Assembly (NCBI RefSeq): GCF_003116135.1
Contig: NZ_PDOA01000006.1
Location: forward strand, 124,001 to 188,000
DNA from: Teichococcus aestuarii
Lineage (GTDB): Bacteria > Pseudomonadota > Alphaproteobacteria > Acetobacterales > Acetobacteraceae
Length of the DNA stretch: 64,000 nt
Direction of reading: 5' to 3'
Shown piece by piece: positions 33,714 through 41,909 of this stretch. A program made the translations under genes and the position numbers. Positions within the stretch are counted from its first letter, which is position 1, and each line of letters begins with the position of its first letter. Below the pieces are notes generated by a model. That model was not told the origin of the DNA, ran no database searches, and saw nothing but the letters and a program-made list of their open reading frames with translations.

Positions 33714-33824
33714 TGAATCTGGTACTCATCAACTATTGATCGAGCAGCGACCCATTTCTGCTTCGCTCAGGTTCGGTTCATCTGTAGAGCTTTGTCTCAG
33801 ATTTCCAGATTCCGGGAGTGAGAA

Positions 33825-34421
33825 ATGCCTCGTTCTGCTTTTTCGGTGAAAGGCTTCCGCGCAGGGCTGCGTGGCCTGGCCATGGGCGCCCTGCTCGCCC
33901 TGGCTGCCTGCGCGACGCCGGGCGCCGACCTCCCTCCCCTGCCGCAGACCGCCGCGGGCCCCTACAAGCTCGGCCCCGGCGATCAGCTTCGCGTCACCGT
34001 CTTCAATGACCCGCGCCTGACGGGCGAGTTCCGCATCACCGACACGGGCACCATCGCCCTGCCGCTGGTCGGCGCCATCCCCGTCTCCGGCCGCACCACG
34101 GGCGAGGCCGAGACGGCGATCGTGCGCAGCCTGCGCAGCCGCAACCTGTTCAACGATCCGTCCGTCGCCGTCGAGATCCAGGAATACCGCCCGGTCTTCG
34201 TGCTGGGCATGGTGGAGCGCGGCGGCCAGACCCCGTACCAGCCGGGCATGACGGCACTCGCCGCCGTGGCCGTCTCGGGTGGCTTCAACTACCGCGCCGT
34301 GACCGATTATGTTGGCCTCACCCGCATCGGCGCGGACGGCCAGCCGCGCGAGTTCCGCGCCGAGCGGCAGACCCTGCTGCAGCCGGGCGATGTGGTGACG
34401 GTGTTCGAGCGCCGCTTCTGA
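33825..34421 (+). CDS. Polysaccharide biosynthesis/export lipoprotein (Wza/GumB-like)
   Basis: A 198-residue lipoprotein with GGGAGTGAG before ATG 33825. The lipobox is LLALAAC near residues 24-30. The Poly_export domain shows YKLGPGDQLRVTVFNDPRLTG, TIALPLVGAIPVSGRTTGEAE and NDPSVAVEIQEYRPVFVLGMV; an SLBB segment follows (GQTPYQPGMTALAAVAVSGGF, ending LLQPGDVVTVFERRF). Such proteins form the outer-membrane or periplasmic export channel. It is shorter than E. coli Wza and lacks its C-terminal helix, as in GumB-type proteins; the preceding barrel may supply the pore. The gene ends at a strong terminator. Confidence 0.9.
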   Translation: MPRSAFSVKGFRAGLRGLAMGALLALAACATPGADLPPLPQTAAGPYKLGPGDQLRVTVFNDPRLTGEFRITDTGTIALPLVGAIPVSGRTTGEAETAIVRSLRSRNLFNDPSVAVEIQEYRPVFVLGMVERGGQTPYQPGMTALAAVAVSGGFNYRAVTDYVGLTRIGADGQPREFRAERQTLLQPGDVVTVFERRF

Positions 34422-34429
34422 TCATCGGC

Positions 34430-34452
34430 GGGGGAGGTGCCGCACCTCCCCC
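34430..34452. terminator. First hairpin after the export lipoprotein gene
   Basis: A 10-base-pair G/C-rich stem (left arm starts at 34430, right arm ends at 34452) with a three-base loop, nine bases after the lipoprotein stop. It is probably part of a double terminator with the longer hairpin at 34454. Confidence 0.6.
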
Positions 34453-34453
34453 G

Positions 34454-34504
34454 GATACAAAGACGGCCCCGCCGCGCGCAACGCGGCGGGGCCGTCTTTG
34501 TATC
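34454..34504. terminator. Bidirectional terminator: perfect 23-bp inverted repeat
   Basis: Arms 34454-34476 and 34482-34504 are perfect reverse complements around a five-base loop. The outer part is A/T-containing (GATACAAAGAC), giving T-rich tails on both strands, and the inner part is G/C-only. It sits between two convergent genes, the export lipoprotein and the DUF1217 protein, and should stop transcription from both sides. Confidence 0.85.
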
Positions 34505-34515
34505 CGCAGCGTGGC

Positions 34516-35271
34516 TCAGACGCTCAGGCTGAAGCCGTTGCTGGAGGCGGTGACCAGATAGCGCTGGATCAGCTTCTCGCGCTTCTTGGGGTCCGCCAGC
34601 TGCTCGGTGTCGAAGCGGGCGGAAAGGCTGCGCGCCTGCGCCTCCACCGATTGCAGCGCTAGCTCGCTGGGCAGCCCCGCCACGGTGGTGGCGACGCGGC
34701 GCATCACCTTGTCGCCCAGCACGGTGTAGATGTCGGGCTTGGTGTCCGGCCGGGCCTGGATGACCAGCGCATCTGCCACCACCTGGCTGCGGTCGGAGAT
34801 GGCGGTGAGCCGCTTGTACTCCACCAGCCCGTCGGCGATCACCGCGCGGAACTCCGGGTCCTTCAGCTTGGCGAGACCATCCTTGGCGAAGCCGAGCTGC
34901 TCCGCCGCTCCAGCCCAGCGCGCATCCGGCAGTTGCCGGGCAAGCGAATCCTTCTGCGTGGGGTCGGAGGTCAGCGCCTTGATGGCCAGCCCGGCGTTCT
35001 CCACCTGGTCGGCGAGGCCGAGGCCCTGCATCAGCACGCGCCGCGCCTCCGGGTTGCGCAGCAGCTCCTCGGGCGATTTCGCCTTGTCGATCGCCTTGAA
35101 CAGCGTCGCCAGGTCGCGCTTGACCATCGGGTCGGCGCGCAGGCGCTCCGTCTCCTTGTCGGCGTTCTTCAGCGACTGGTTGTAGAAGGCCACCGTCTCG
35201 CCCGGAGACATGGCCGTGCTCGTCTCCGCCGCGCCGCCGAACAGCGTCAGCAGGTAGGGGTTCACGGCCAT
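34516..35271 (-). CDS. DUF1217 domain flagellar-cluster protein
   Basis: A 251-residue soluble, mostly helical protein: ETVAFYNQSLKNADKETERLR, DPMVKRDLATLFKAI, KSPEELLRNPEARRVLMQGLGLADQ, and the C-terminal KREKLIQRYLVTASSNGFSLSV. This matches DUF1217, a family found almost only in alphaproteobacterial flagellar loci. It has no signal peptide or catalytic motif. It is the last gene of the flagellin-flaF-flbT block, nine bases after flbT. An accessory role in flagellin export or filament assembly is possible, but no function is established that I can cite. Confidence 0.82.
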   Translation of the reverse strand: MAVNPYLLTLFGGAAETSTAMSPGETVAFYNQSLKNADKETERLRADPMVKRDLATLFKAIDKAKSPEELLRNPEARRVLMQGLGLADQVENAGLAIKALTSDPTQKDSLARQLPDARWAGAAEQLGFAKDGLAKLKDPEFRAVIADGLVEYKRLTAISDRSQVVADALVIQARPDTKPDIYTVLGDKVMRRVATTVAGLPSELALQSVEAQARSLSARFDTEQLADPKKREKLIQRYLVTASSNGFSLSV

Positions 35272-35280
35272 GGCGGCGGC

Positions 35281-35718
35281 TCAGCCCGCCACGGCGGCGA
35301 GGCCGAGCACCGCGTCGTCATGCGCGAAGAGGGTGCGCACGCGGCGCATCGCCTCCCAGCAATCGCTCGCCTCCAGGTCCGCGATGGCCTCGGCCAGCAG
35401 GCGGCGCGCCGTGGCGGAGGTGGTGGCGTCGGAATACTCGCCCGCCAGCCGCCGCGCCTCGGCGATATAGTCGGCGCGCTCATGCTCCTCGGCGATGTAG
35501 GCGGCCTGGATGGCGAAGTAGACGCGCCGCGCCGGGGTGCGCGCCTCCTCCGGCGCCATGATCTGCTTGCCGAAGAGGAAGCGGGCGCGGTTGGAGAGCA
35601 TGACGCTGGTGCGCGTCTTGAACTGCAGCGCGGCGCCGTTGACCAGCATGCGGTCGCCCGCGCGCAGGTCCAGCACCAGCCGGCCCTGGCCGGGAGTGGC
35701 CTCCTGCCGGCCGCTCAT
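35281..35718 (-). CDS. flbT: Flagellin-synthesis repressor FlbT
   Basis: A 145-residue protein matching FlbT: LVLDLRAGDRMLVNGAALQFKTRTSV, FLFGKQIMAPEEARTPARRVYFAIQ and YIAEEHERADYIAEAR. In Caulobacter FlbT acts post-transcriptionally: it limits flagellin synthesis through the 5' untranslated region of flagellin mRNA until the hook is finished. Its start overlaps the flaF stop by four bases, so the two are co-translated. The flagellin gene just upstream has a prominent leader hairpin that could be its target. Confidence 0.92.
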   Translation of the reverse strand: MSGRQEATPGQGRLVLDLRAGDRMLVNGAALQFKTRTSVMLSNRARFLFGKQIMAPEEARTPARRVYFAIQAAYIAEEHERADYIAEARRLAGEYSDATTSATARRLLAEAIADLEASDCWEAMRRVRTLFAHDDAVLGLAAVAG

Positions 35719-36086
35719 GCCACGGCCGCCACGGCCGGGCGGGCGCGCAGGCCGGCGGCGAAATCGTCGCAGATATCGGCCAGGAACACGAGATCGGTCT
35801 CCCCGCCTTCAATGTCGCGCAGCGCGGCGGCGGCGACCGAGGCAATCAGGCCACGCAGCTCGCGCGGCAATTCGCAGGATTCGTGCAGCACCAGCGTCTG
35901 GAGCGTGGTGAACAGGCGGCGCGCATCGGCCCGGGCGCGGGTGAAGGCCAGGGGATCGCCGCTGGCGGCGGCCTCGCGCAGCCGGCCGGAGAGGATGGCG
36001 TAGACTTCCGCCTCCTGCTCGCGCAATGGCCGCGCCGCCTGCACGGCGCCATAGGCGCGCAGGGCCTGGGGATTTTGTGCGTACAC
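35715..36086 (-). CDS. flaF: Flagellar biosynthesis regulator FlaF
   Basis: A 123-residue all-helical protein of normal FlaF length: ALRAYGAVQAARPLREQEAEVYA, LHESCELPRELRGLIASVAA. FlaF works with FlbT in alphaproteobacteria and is needed for flagellin production or secretion, with effects opposite to FlbT. Order here is flagellin, flaF, flbT, DUF1217 on the minus strand; a hairpin between flagellin and flaF may set their relative transcript levels. Confidence 0.9.
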   Translation of the reverse strand: MYAQNPQALRAYGAVQAARPLREQEAEVYAILSGRLREAAASGDPLAFTRARADARRLFTTLQTLVLHESCELPRELRGLIASVAAAALRDIEGGETDLVFLADICDDFAAGLRARPAVAAVA

Positions 36087-36142
36087 GGTGCCAGCCTCTC
36101 GTTTTGACGGCTGGGGCCGGGCGGCCCCGTCTTGGCAGTGTG

Positions 36143-36166
36143 GCCGGGGGCCTTTTGGCCCCCGGC
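36143..36166 (-). terminator. Hairpin after the flagellin gene
   Basis: Ten-base arms GCCGGGGGCC and GGCCCCCGGC flank a TTTT loop, 32 bases past the flagellin stop. No T-run follows on the minus strand, so it may slow or partly stop transcription and protect the abundant flagellin mRNA while letting some transcript continue into flaF-flbT. A second, shorter G/C inverted repeat lies at about 36112-36127. Confidence 0.6.
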
Positions 36167-36198
36167 TGTTTCAGAGTCCTGTCAGCGCCGCGGCGCGA

Positions 36199-37386
36199 TC
36201 AGCGGAACAGGCTCAGCAGGGCGGAAGGCGACTGGTTCGCCGTGCTCAGCGAGGTGGTGCCGAGCTGCTGGCGAATGGTCAGCGACTGCATGCGCGCGGA
36301 TTCCTTGGCCAGATCCGCGTCGATCAGCGCGCCGAGGCCGGATTCCATGGCGTCCAGACGATCCTTATTGAAGGAGATCTGGCCGTCGATGGCACGACTG
36401 TCATTACCGAACTGAACCAGCGCCTCGCTAACGGATTTCTCCGCTGCGGCGAAGCTCCCGGTCGTCGGCGTTGCGCCGGGACCACCATTCAACGCGGTTG
36501 CCCACTGCTCAGCCGTGATCTCACCGCCAGCCTCTGCCGCTGGCTTAGTGATCTTCAACGTACTCATGTCAACGGCGTCGATTGAGTAGCTGGTCGCCTT
36601 TTCGTTGCGCACGACGTTGATGTTGGAGCTCGTCATGGCGGCGTCGTAGGCTGCGGACGCTGTCGATGCAGAGGCAGCGGCCAAAAAGTAAGTCTCAGCC
36701 GCCGCGGCGTAGTCAGCAACCTTCGCCTCATCCCCAACACTGTCAGCGCCGGTGCCCGTATAGGCGGCTGCTGCGGCGGTGAAGTTGTCTAGTGCATTGT
36801 CGGGGTCTGCCATATACTCCGCAAGGGTGGGTAACGTCGCCGAGGGATCGAACGGAGTGTCCAGATCAGGTAAGGCAAGCCCGGCCTCATCCATCGCCGC
36901 CTTTGCCGCCGTCAGCGCAGTCGTATCAGGCTTGGCAATTGTGGCGCCGTCTGCGTCCTTTGGCGTGACCAGCAACGTCTTGCCATTGTAAGTCGCGTCG
37001 CTGACATAGTTGTTGACCGAAGCGGTCAGCTTATCGAACTGCGCCACGTAACCGGCACGCTCCTCGCCGGTAACCTTGTTGTCGGCCAGCTTGACCATCA
37101 CCCCCTTGAGCTCACTCATGGTGGTGGACACCTTATTCAGGCCCGCAAGAGTGGTATCGAGCAGGCCCTTGGCACCGCCGAGCTGCTCGTTCGCGCTGGT
37201 CAGGCCGGCCACATCGCCGCGCACCTTCTGCGCCACGGCGAAAGCGGCACCATCGTCCTTGGCATCCGAAACGCGGTAGCCGGTGGAAATCCGCTTCTGC
37301 GTGGTGTCCATCATGTCGTTGGTCTTGTTCAACGACTGCAGGGCCACCATCGCGCCGGCATTGGTGATGACCGAATTGAGGGCCAT
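36199..37386 (-). CDS. fliC: Flagellin
   Basis: A 395-residue flagellin, the filament subunit. The N-terminal D0/D1 region (SVITNAGAMVALQSLNKTN, RISTGYRVSDAKDDGAAFAVAQ) and the C-terminal region (SFNKDRLDAMESGLGALIDADLAKESARMQSLT, ending SPSALLSLFR) are conserved and coiled-coil-forming. Residues ~150-300 are a variable, alanine/threonine-rich central domain exposed on the filament. Codons there (about 36430-37000) end in A or T far more often than in the two conserved ends, suggesting diversification or import of that domain. ATG 37386 follows the ribosome site AGGAATTC. Divergent from cheA. Confidence 0.95.
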   Translation of the reverse strand: MALNSVITNAGAMVALQSLNKTNDMMDTTQKRISTGYRVSDAKDDGAAFAVAQKVRGDVAGLTSANEQLGGAKGLLDTTLAGLNKVSTTMSELKGVMVKLADNKVTGEERAGYVAQFDKLTASVNNYVSDATYNGKTLLVTPKDADGATIAKPDTTALTAAKAAMDEAGLALPDLDTPFDPSATLPTLAEYMADPDNALDNFTAAAAAYTGTGADSVGDEAKVADYAAAAETYFLAAASASTASAAYDAAMTSSNINVVRNEKATSYSIDAVDMSTLKITKPAAEAGGEITAEQWATALNGGPGATPTTGSFAAAEKSVSEALVQFGNDSRAIDGQISFNKDRLDAMESGLGALIDADLAKESARMQSLTIRQQLGTTSLSTANQSPSALLSLFR

Positions 37387-37390
37387 GGCT

Positions 37391-37430
37391 GAATTCCTGT
37401 TGTCCGACGCCGCCCAGTTTTCGGGCGGCG
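37391..37430 (-). promoter_or_regulatory. Flagellin leader hairpin and ribosome-binding site
   Basis: An eight-base-pair stem (37408-37415 with 37423-37430) closes a seven-base loop, 21 bases before the flagellin ATG and right next to the ribosome site CAGGAATTC (37391-37399). Such a leader structure is what a FlbT-type translational regulator could recognise; flbT is encoded two genes downstream. Binding is inferred. Confidence 0.6.
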
Positions 37431-37511
37431 CGGCCAGCGCCCCTGCCTTTTGTGGAGCGGTCTGGCCAGCTGGATGGTCGCCGCGCGGATCATCCGCCGC
37501 ACCCTCCGTCT

Positions 37512-37530
37512 CCGCCCGGTCCTTGGGCGG
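37512..37530 (-). promoter_or_regulatory. Second CCGCCC/GGGCGG hairpin upstream of flagellin
   Basis: CCGCCC (37512-37517) and GGGCGG (37525-37530) pair around a seven-base loop, the same stem core and loop length as the leader hairpin at 37408. If it is transcribed, the leader would hold two similar stems about 100 bases apart; otherwise it is a DNA inverted repeat in the flagellin/cheA promoter region. Confidence 0.4.
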
Positions 37531-37714
37531 CAGAGGAAGGCTGAGGTCGTTTTGCTAACCACATGTTGACGATCGCCGCGAAAGCAGGCGGCGCGTGGCG
37601 GAAATATTCCGGCCCGCCGACCGCTTTCCCTACGGCCGGGACAGAAGAGGTTAACAGACTGCCGGCAGACACGCCCCTCGACCGACCTCCAGCGGCAGCA
37701 GACGGATCAAGGGC

Positions 37715-40291
37715 GTGGACGACCTCATCGCGGAGTTCCTCACCGAAACCAACGAGGCGCTGGCCGAGCTGGACACCGCCCTGGTGCAGCTGGAACGCGC
37801 GCCGGATGGCGAGACCCTGGCCCGCATCTTCCGGCTGGTGCACACCGTCAAGGGCACCTGCGGCTTCTTCGGCCTGTCCCGGCTGGAGGGGGTGGCGCAC
37901 GCGGCCGAGAACCTGCTCGGCCTCTACCGCGATGGCGAGCGGGCGGTGACGCCGGAAGGCGTCAGCGCCGTGCTGGCCTCGATCGACGCCATCCGCACCA
38001 TCATGGCGGGCCTGGCCGAGACCGGCGCCGAGCCGCCGGGCGACGACGCGGCGCTGCGCGCCCGGCTGGAGGCGCTGGCCGCGCCGGAGGCCGGGGCTGT
38101 GCCGCCCGGGCAGGAGGCGCTCACGGAGCCGCTCCTGGAGCCGGCCGCCGAATGCGAGGAGCCGGAGCTGCCCGGCCCCCTCCCCACCCCCGCCAATGAC
38201 GGCGCGCCGACGCCGCTCGCCGCCGCGCCCGCGGCGCCAGCCGCCGGCACGGGCGCCGAGGCGGCGTTGCCGGTGCAGGCCATCCGTGTCTCGCTGCCGG
38301 TGCTGGACGATCTGATGACGCTGGCCTCCGAGCTGGTGCTGGTGCGCAACCAGCTGCTGCAGGTGGCGCGCAGCCAGGGCGACAGCGCCTTCTCGGCGCC
38401 GCTGCAGCGCCTCTCCCGCATCACCTCCGAGCTGCAGGAGGGGGTGATGAAGACGCGCATGCAGCCCGTCTCCGCCGCCTGGTCGAAGCTGCCGCGGCTG
38501 GTGCGCGACCTCGGCCAGGAGCTGGGCAAGCGGATCGAGCTGGTGATGACCGGCGGCGAGACGGAGCTCGACCGCCAGGTGCTGGAGCTGATCCGCGACC
38601 CGCTGACCCACATGGTGCGCAACTGCGCCGACCATGGGCTGGAGGGGCCGGAGGAGCGCCGCCGCGCCGGCAAGCCGGAGGCGGGCCGCATCCTGCTCTC
38701 CGCACGGCAGGAGGGCGGCCGCATCCTGATCCAGATCGCCGATGACGGGCGCGGGCTGGATCTCGACCGGGTGCGCCGCCGCGCGCTGGAGCGCGGCCTC
38801 GTCACCGAGGCGGCGCTGGCCGGCATGGACGATGCCGACGTGGCGCGCTTCGTCTTCCGCCCCGGCTTCTCCACCGCCGAGGCGGTCACCGCCGTCTCCG
38901 GCCGCGGCGTCGGCATGGATGTGGTGCGCACCAACATCGAGCGCATCGGCGGCAGCGTGGACCTGCGCAGCAGCGCCGGCCGCGGCACCACCCTGACCAT
39001 CCGCATCCCGCTCACCCTGGCCATCATCTCCGGCCTCATCGTCCAGGCCGAGGCGGAGCGCTTCGCGGTGCCGCAGGCGGCGGTCGTGGAGCTGGTGCGC
39101 GTCGGGCCGGGCGGCGCCACGCTGGAGTGGGTGAACGTGGCGCCGGTGCTGCGGCTGCGCGGCCAGCTGCTGCCGCTGGTGCCGCTCGGCGCGCTGCTCG
39201 GCCTCGCCCCCGCCCTGGAGGCGGGCGCGGCGGTGGAGGGGTTCGTCGCCGTGCTGCACGCCGATGCCGGGCGCTTCGGCCTGCTCGTCGATGGCGTGTT
39301 CGACACGGAGGAAATCGTGGTGAAGCCCGTCGCGCCGATCCTGCGCGACCTCGCCGCCTTCTCCGGCAACACCATCCTGGGCGATGGCGGCGTCATCATG
39401 ATCCTCGACCCCGGCGGCGTGGCGCGGCTGGCCGGTCTCAGCCTCGGCCGCGCCGGGGAGGCGGAGGCCGAGGGCGCCGCCCAGAGCACGGACACGGCGC
39501 AGCTGCTGCTGTTCCGCGCCGGCGGCCAGCCCACCCCCCTCGCCGTGCCGCTCGGCCTGGTGGCGCGGCTCGAGGCGCTGCCGGCCGAGAGCATCGAGCT
39601 CGTGGGCGAGGGCCCGGCGGTGCAGTATCGCGGGCGGCTGATGCCGCTGCTTCCGGTCGGCGCCTGGAGCCGGCCGCAGCCCGGCGCCACGCAGCAGATG
39701 CTGGTCTTCCAGGAGGGCGAGCGGATGCTGGGCCTGATGGTGGACGAGATCCTGGACGTGGTGCAGGAGCCGCTGGCGCTGCGCCCCTCCGGAGCGCGGC
39801 CGGGCTTCCTCGGCAGCGCCATCATCGCCGGGCGCGGCACGGATGTGCTGGACTGCGCCCACTGGCTGCGGCTGGGCGACCCCGCCTGGTTCGGCCATTC
39901 CGGCGGCCCGGTGCCGCGCCTGCTGGTGGTGGAGGATAGCGGCTTCTTCCGGCAGATCGTGGTGCCCGCCCTCAGCAGCGCCGGCTACGCCGTGACCGAG
40001 TGCGCCGATGCCGCCGCCGCCCTGGCGCTGCGCGAGAAGGGCGCGATGTTCGACGCCGTGCTGACCGATATCGAGATGCCCGGCATGGACGGCTTCGACC
40101 TGCTGGCCGAGATCCGCCGCGGCGGGCCCTGGGCGGCGCTGCCGGTGGTGGCGCTCACCAGCCGCACCGGCCCGCGCGACATGGCGCGCGGCCATGCCGC
40201 CGGCTTCAACGACTATGTCGCCAAGTTCGACCGCGACCGGGTGCTGGCCGCGCTCGGCCGCGCCATCTCCGGCCTGAGGAGCGCCGCATGA
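37715..40291 (+). CDS. cheA: Hybrid chemotaxis histidine kinase CheA with two CheW-like domains and receiver
   Basis: An 858-residue kinase from GTG 37715. Hpt domain ~1-110 with phospho-acceptor H43 (RLVHTVKGTCGFFG); alanine/proline-rich linker to ~185 in place of a clear P2 domain; dimerisation ~190-250; ATPase ~255-435 with N-box NCADHG near 303, DDGRGLD and GRGVGMDVV; CheW-like domain ~440-575; second CheW-like domain ~590-725 (LLFRAGGQPTPLAVPLGLVA); receiver ~733-850 with the aspartate in LTDIEMPG. The C-terminal receiver and doubled coupling domain resemble CheA proteins of accessory or type-IV-pilus systems, here placed in a flagellar locus. It starts a six-gene overlapping run. Confidence 0.93.
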   Translation: MDDLIAEFLTETNEALAELDTALVQLERAPDGETLARIFRLVHTVKGTCGFFGLSRLEGVAHAAENLLGLYRDGERAVTPEGVSAVLASIDAIRTIMAGLAETGAEPPGDDAALRARLEALAAPEAGAVPPGQEALTEPLLEPAAECEEPELPGPLPTPANDGAPTPLAAAPAAPAAGTGAEAALPVQAIRVSLPVLDDLMTLASELVLVRNQLLQVARSQGDSAFSAPLQRLSRITSELQEGVMKTRMQPVSAAWSKLPRLVRDLGQELGKRIELVMTGGETELDRQVLELIRDPLTHMVRNCADHGLEGPEERRRAGKPEAGRILLSARQEGGRILIQIADDGRGLDLDRVRRRALERGLVTEAALAGMDDADVARFVFRPGFSTAEAVTAVSGRGVGMDVVRTNIERIGGSVDLRSSAGRGTTLTIRIPLTLAIISGLIVQAEAERFAVPQAAVVELVRVGPGGATLEWVNVAPVLRLRGQLLPLVPLGALLGLAPALEAGAAVEGFVAVLHADAGRFGLLVDGVFDTEEIVVKPVAPILRDLAAFSGNTILGDGGVIMILDPGGVARLAGLSLGRAGEAEAEGAAQSTDTAQLLLFRAGGQPTPLAVPLGLVARLEALPAESIELVGEGPAVQYRGRLMPLLPVGAWSRPQPGATQQMLVFQEGERMLGLMVDEILDVVQEPLALRPSGARPGFLGSAIIAGRGTDVLDCAHWLRLGDPAWFGHSGGPVPRLLVVEDSGFFRQIVVPALSSAGYAVTECADAAAALALREKGAMFDAVLTDIEMPGMDGFDLLAEIRRGGPWAALPVVALTSRTGPRDMARGHAAGFNDYVAKFDRDRVLAALGRAISGLRSAA

Positions 40292-40758
40292 GCGCGCCGA
40301 CCCCCTCCGCCGAGCCGCGCCTGCTGCTCGGCCTGACCCTGGCGGGGCGCTTCTGCGGCCTGCCCGTCCCCTGCGTGCGCGACGTGCTGCGCGGCGAGGC
40401 CATCACCCGCGTGCCGCTGGCGCCGCCCGGCGTGGCGGGCGTGCTGAACCTGCGCGGCCGCATCGTCACGGCGGTGGAGCTGCGCAGCCGGCTCGGCCTG
40501 CCGGCCGCCGAGCCGGGCGCCGCGCGCATGAGCATCGTCGTCGAGCATGAGGGCGAGCTGTACAGCCTGCTGGCCGATGCGGTGCGCGAGGTGCTGCCGG
40601 TGCCGCCCGAGGCGCGGGCGATGGCGCCGGAGACGCTGGGGGAGGCCTGGCGCGGCCATGTCGCCGCCATCCACCAGCTGGCGGAGGGGCTGCTGATCGA
40701 GCTGGACCCGGCCCGCCTGCTGGCCTTCGGGCGCGACGCGGAGGCCGGCCTCGCATGA
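40288..40758 (+). CDS. cheW: Chemotaxis coupling protein CheW
   Basis: A 156-residue CheW-fold protein from ATG 40288, overlapping the cheA stop by four bases. Core blocks: FCGLPVPCVRDVLRGEAITRVPLAPPGVAGVLNLRGRIVTAVELR and SLLADAVREVLPVP, covering the beta-barrels that bridge receptors to CheA. With two CheW-like domains already in CheA, this adds a third coupling unit. It overlaps cheB by four bases. Confidence 0.9.
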   Translation: MSAPTPSAEPRLLLGLTLAGRFCGLPVPCVRDVLRGEAITRVPLAPPGVAGVLNLRGRIVTAVELRSRLGLPAAEPGAARMSIVVEHEGELYSLLADAVREVLPVPPEARAMAPETLGEAWRGHVAAIHQLAEGLLIELDPARLLAFGRDAEAGLA

Positions 40759-41909
40759 GCGCCCCGCCCGGCGTGCTGGCCCCGCCGGATGCCACCCCGC
40801 CTGTCCCCCCCGCCCGGCTCCGCATCCTGGTCTGCGACGACAGCACTGTCATCCGCGCCGCCCTGGCGCGGATGCTGGAGGCCGAGCCGGGCCTGCACGT
40901 CGTCGCCCGCGCCCGTAACGGCGAGGAGGCGGTGGCCGCCGTGCGGCGCGGCGGCATCGACGTGGCGGTGACCGACATCGAGATGCCGGTGATGGACGGC
41001 CTCACCGCCCTGCCGCTGATGCTGGCGGCCGATCCGGGCCTGCGCGTCATCGTCGTCTCCACCCTGACGACGCGCGGCGGCGCGGCGGCGATGGAGGCGC
41101 TTCGGCGCGGCGCCGCCGACTGCCTGCCCAAGCCTGCCAGCGGCGAGGACGCCGCCTTCGCGCGGGAGCTGGTGGTGCGGGTGCGCGGCCATGGCGCGCT
41201 GCGCCGCCGCCTGCCGGCCCCTGCCGCCCCCGCCCTCCCCGTTCCTGCCGCCCCCACCCTTGCCGTGGCCGCGCGGCCCGCCCCGGCCGTCGCGGCATCC
41301 TTCCCGGCCGCGCCGCCGCGGCCGCCACGCAGCGGGCTGGCACCGGCGGTGATCGCCATCGGCGCCTCGACCGGGGGGCCGCAGGCGCTGGCCGAGGTGT
41401 TCCGCGCCTTCCGCCGCCCGCCCGCCCTGCCCATCCTGCTCACCCAGCACATGCCCGCCGCCTTCATCCCCATGCTGGCCGAGCATCTCGGCCGCATGGG
41501 CGCGGCGCGGGTGGAGGTGGCGCGGGAGGGCACGGTGCCGGAGCCGGGCTGCGCCTACCTGGCGCCGGGCGGGGTGCACCTGCTGGCCGCCGGCCGGCCC
41601 ATGGCGCTGCACCTCTCGGACGCGCCGGAGGAGCATTTCTGCCGCCCCGCCGTGGACCCGATGCTGCGCAGCCTGGCCGCGCTGCTGGGGGAGCGCTGCG
41701 TCGCCGCCGTGCTCACCGGCATGGGGCATGATGGTGGCGCCGGCGCCGCCGCGGTGCGCGCCGCCGGCGGCCATGTGCTGGCGCAGGATGCCGCCAGCAG
41801 CGTCGTCTGGGGCATGCCGGGCGCGGTGGTGGAGCGCGGCGCGGCGCAGGAGGTGCTGCCGCTGCCCGCCCTGGCGCGCCGCCTGGCCGAGCTGGCGGGC
41901 GCCGCATGA
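40755..41909 (+). CDS. cheB: Chemotaxis protein-glutamate methylesterase CheB
   Basis: A 384-residue CheB. The receiver domain (~18-135) shows VCDDSTVIRAAL and the phospho-aspartate in VTDIEMPVMDGL; an alanine/proline-rich linker (~150-190) joins it to the esterase domain (~195-380), with the catalytic serine in IGASTGGPQAL, histidine in LTQHMPAAF and aspartate in GMGHDGG. It demethylates chemoreceptors when phosphorylated by CheA. Starts in the cheW stop and ends in the cheR start. Confidence 0.95.
   Translation: MSAPPGVLAPPDATPPVPPARLRILVCDDSTVIRAALARMLEAEPGLHVVARARNGEEAVAAVRRGGIDVAVTDIEMPVMDGLTALPLMLAADPGLRVIVVSTLTTRGGAAAMEALRRGAADCLPKPASGEDAAFARELVVRVRGHGALRRRLPAPAAPALPVPAAPTLAVAARPAPAVAASFPAAPPRPPRSGLAPAVIAIGASTGGPQALAEVFRAFRRPPALPILLTQHMPAAFIPMLAEHLGRMGAARVEVAREGTVPEPGCAYLAPGGVHLLAAGRPMALHLSDAPEEHFCRPAVDPMLRSLAALLGERCVAAVLTGMGHDGGAGAAAVRAAGGHVLAQDAASSVVWGMPGAVVERGAAQEVLPLPALARRLAELAGAA

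Larger units (their letters stand above)
37387..37714. other. Divergent flagellin/cheA control region
   Basis: 328 bases between the flagellin start (minus) and the cheA start (plus). Besides the two stem-loops there is a less GC-rich stretch around 37545-37650. I could not fit a sigma-54 (GGCAC-N5-TTGC) or sigma-28 promoter with confidence and see no extra coding frame. Confidence 0.4.

Noticed and set aside
34454-34504. The 23-bp inverted repeat as an attachment site or insertion-sequence remnant
   Set aside because: No transposase, direct repeats or second copy is seen; position between convergent genes and T-rich ends suit a terminator.
37490-40195. A 901-codon minus-strand frame opposite cheA
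   Set aside because: Antisense to a complete CheA with all catalytic motifs; no protein-like features.
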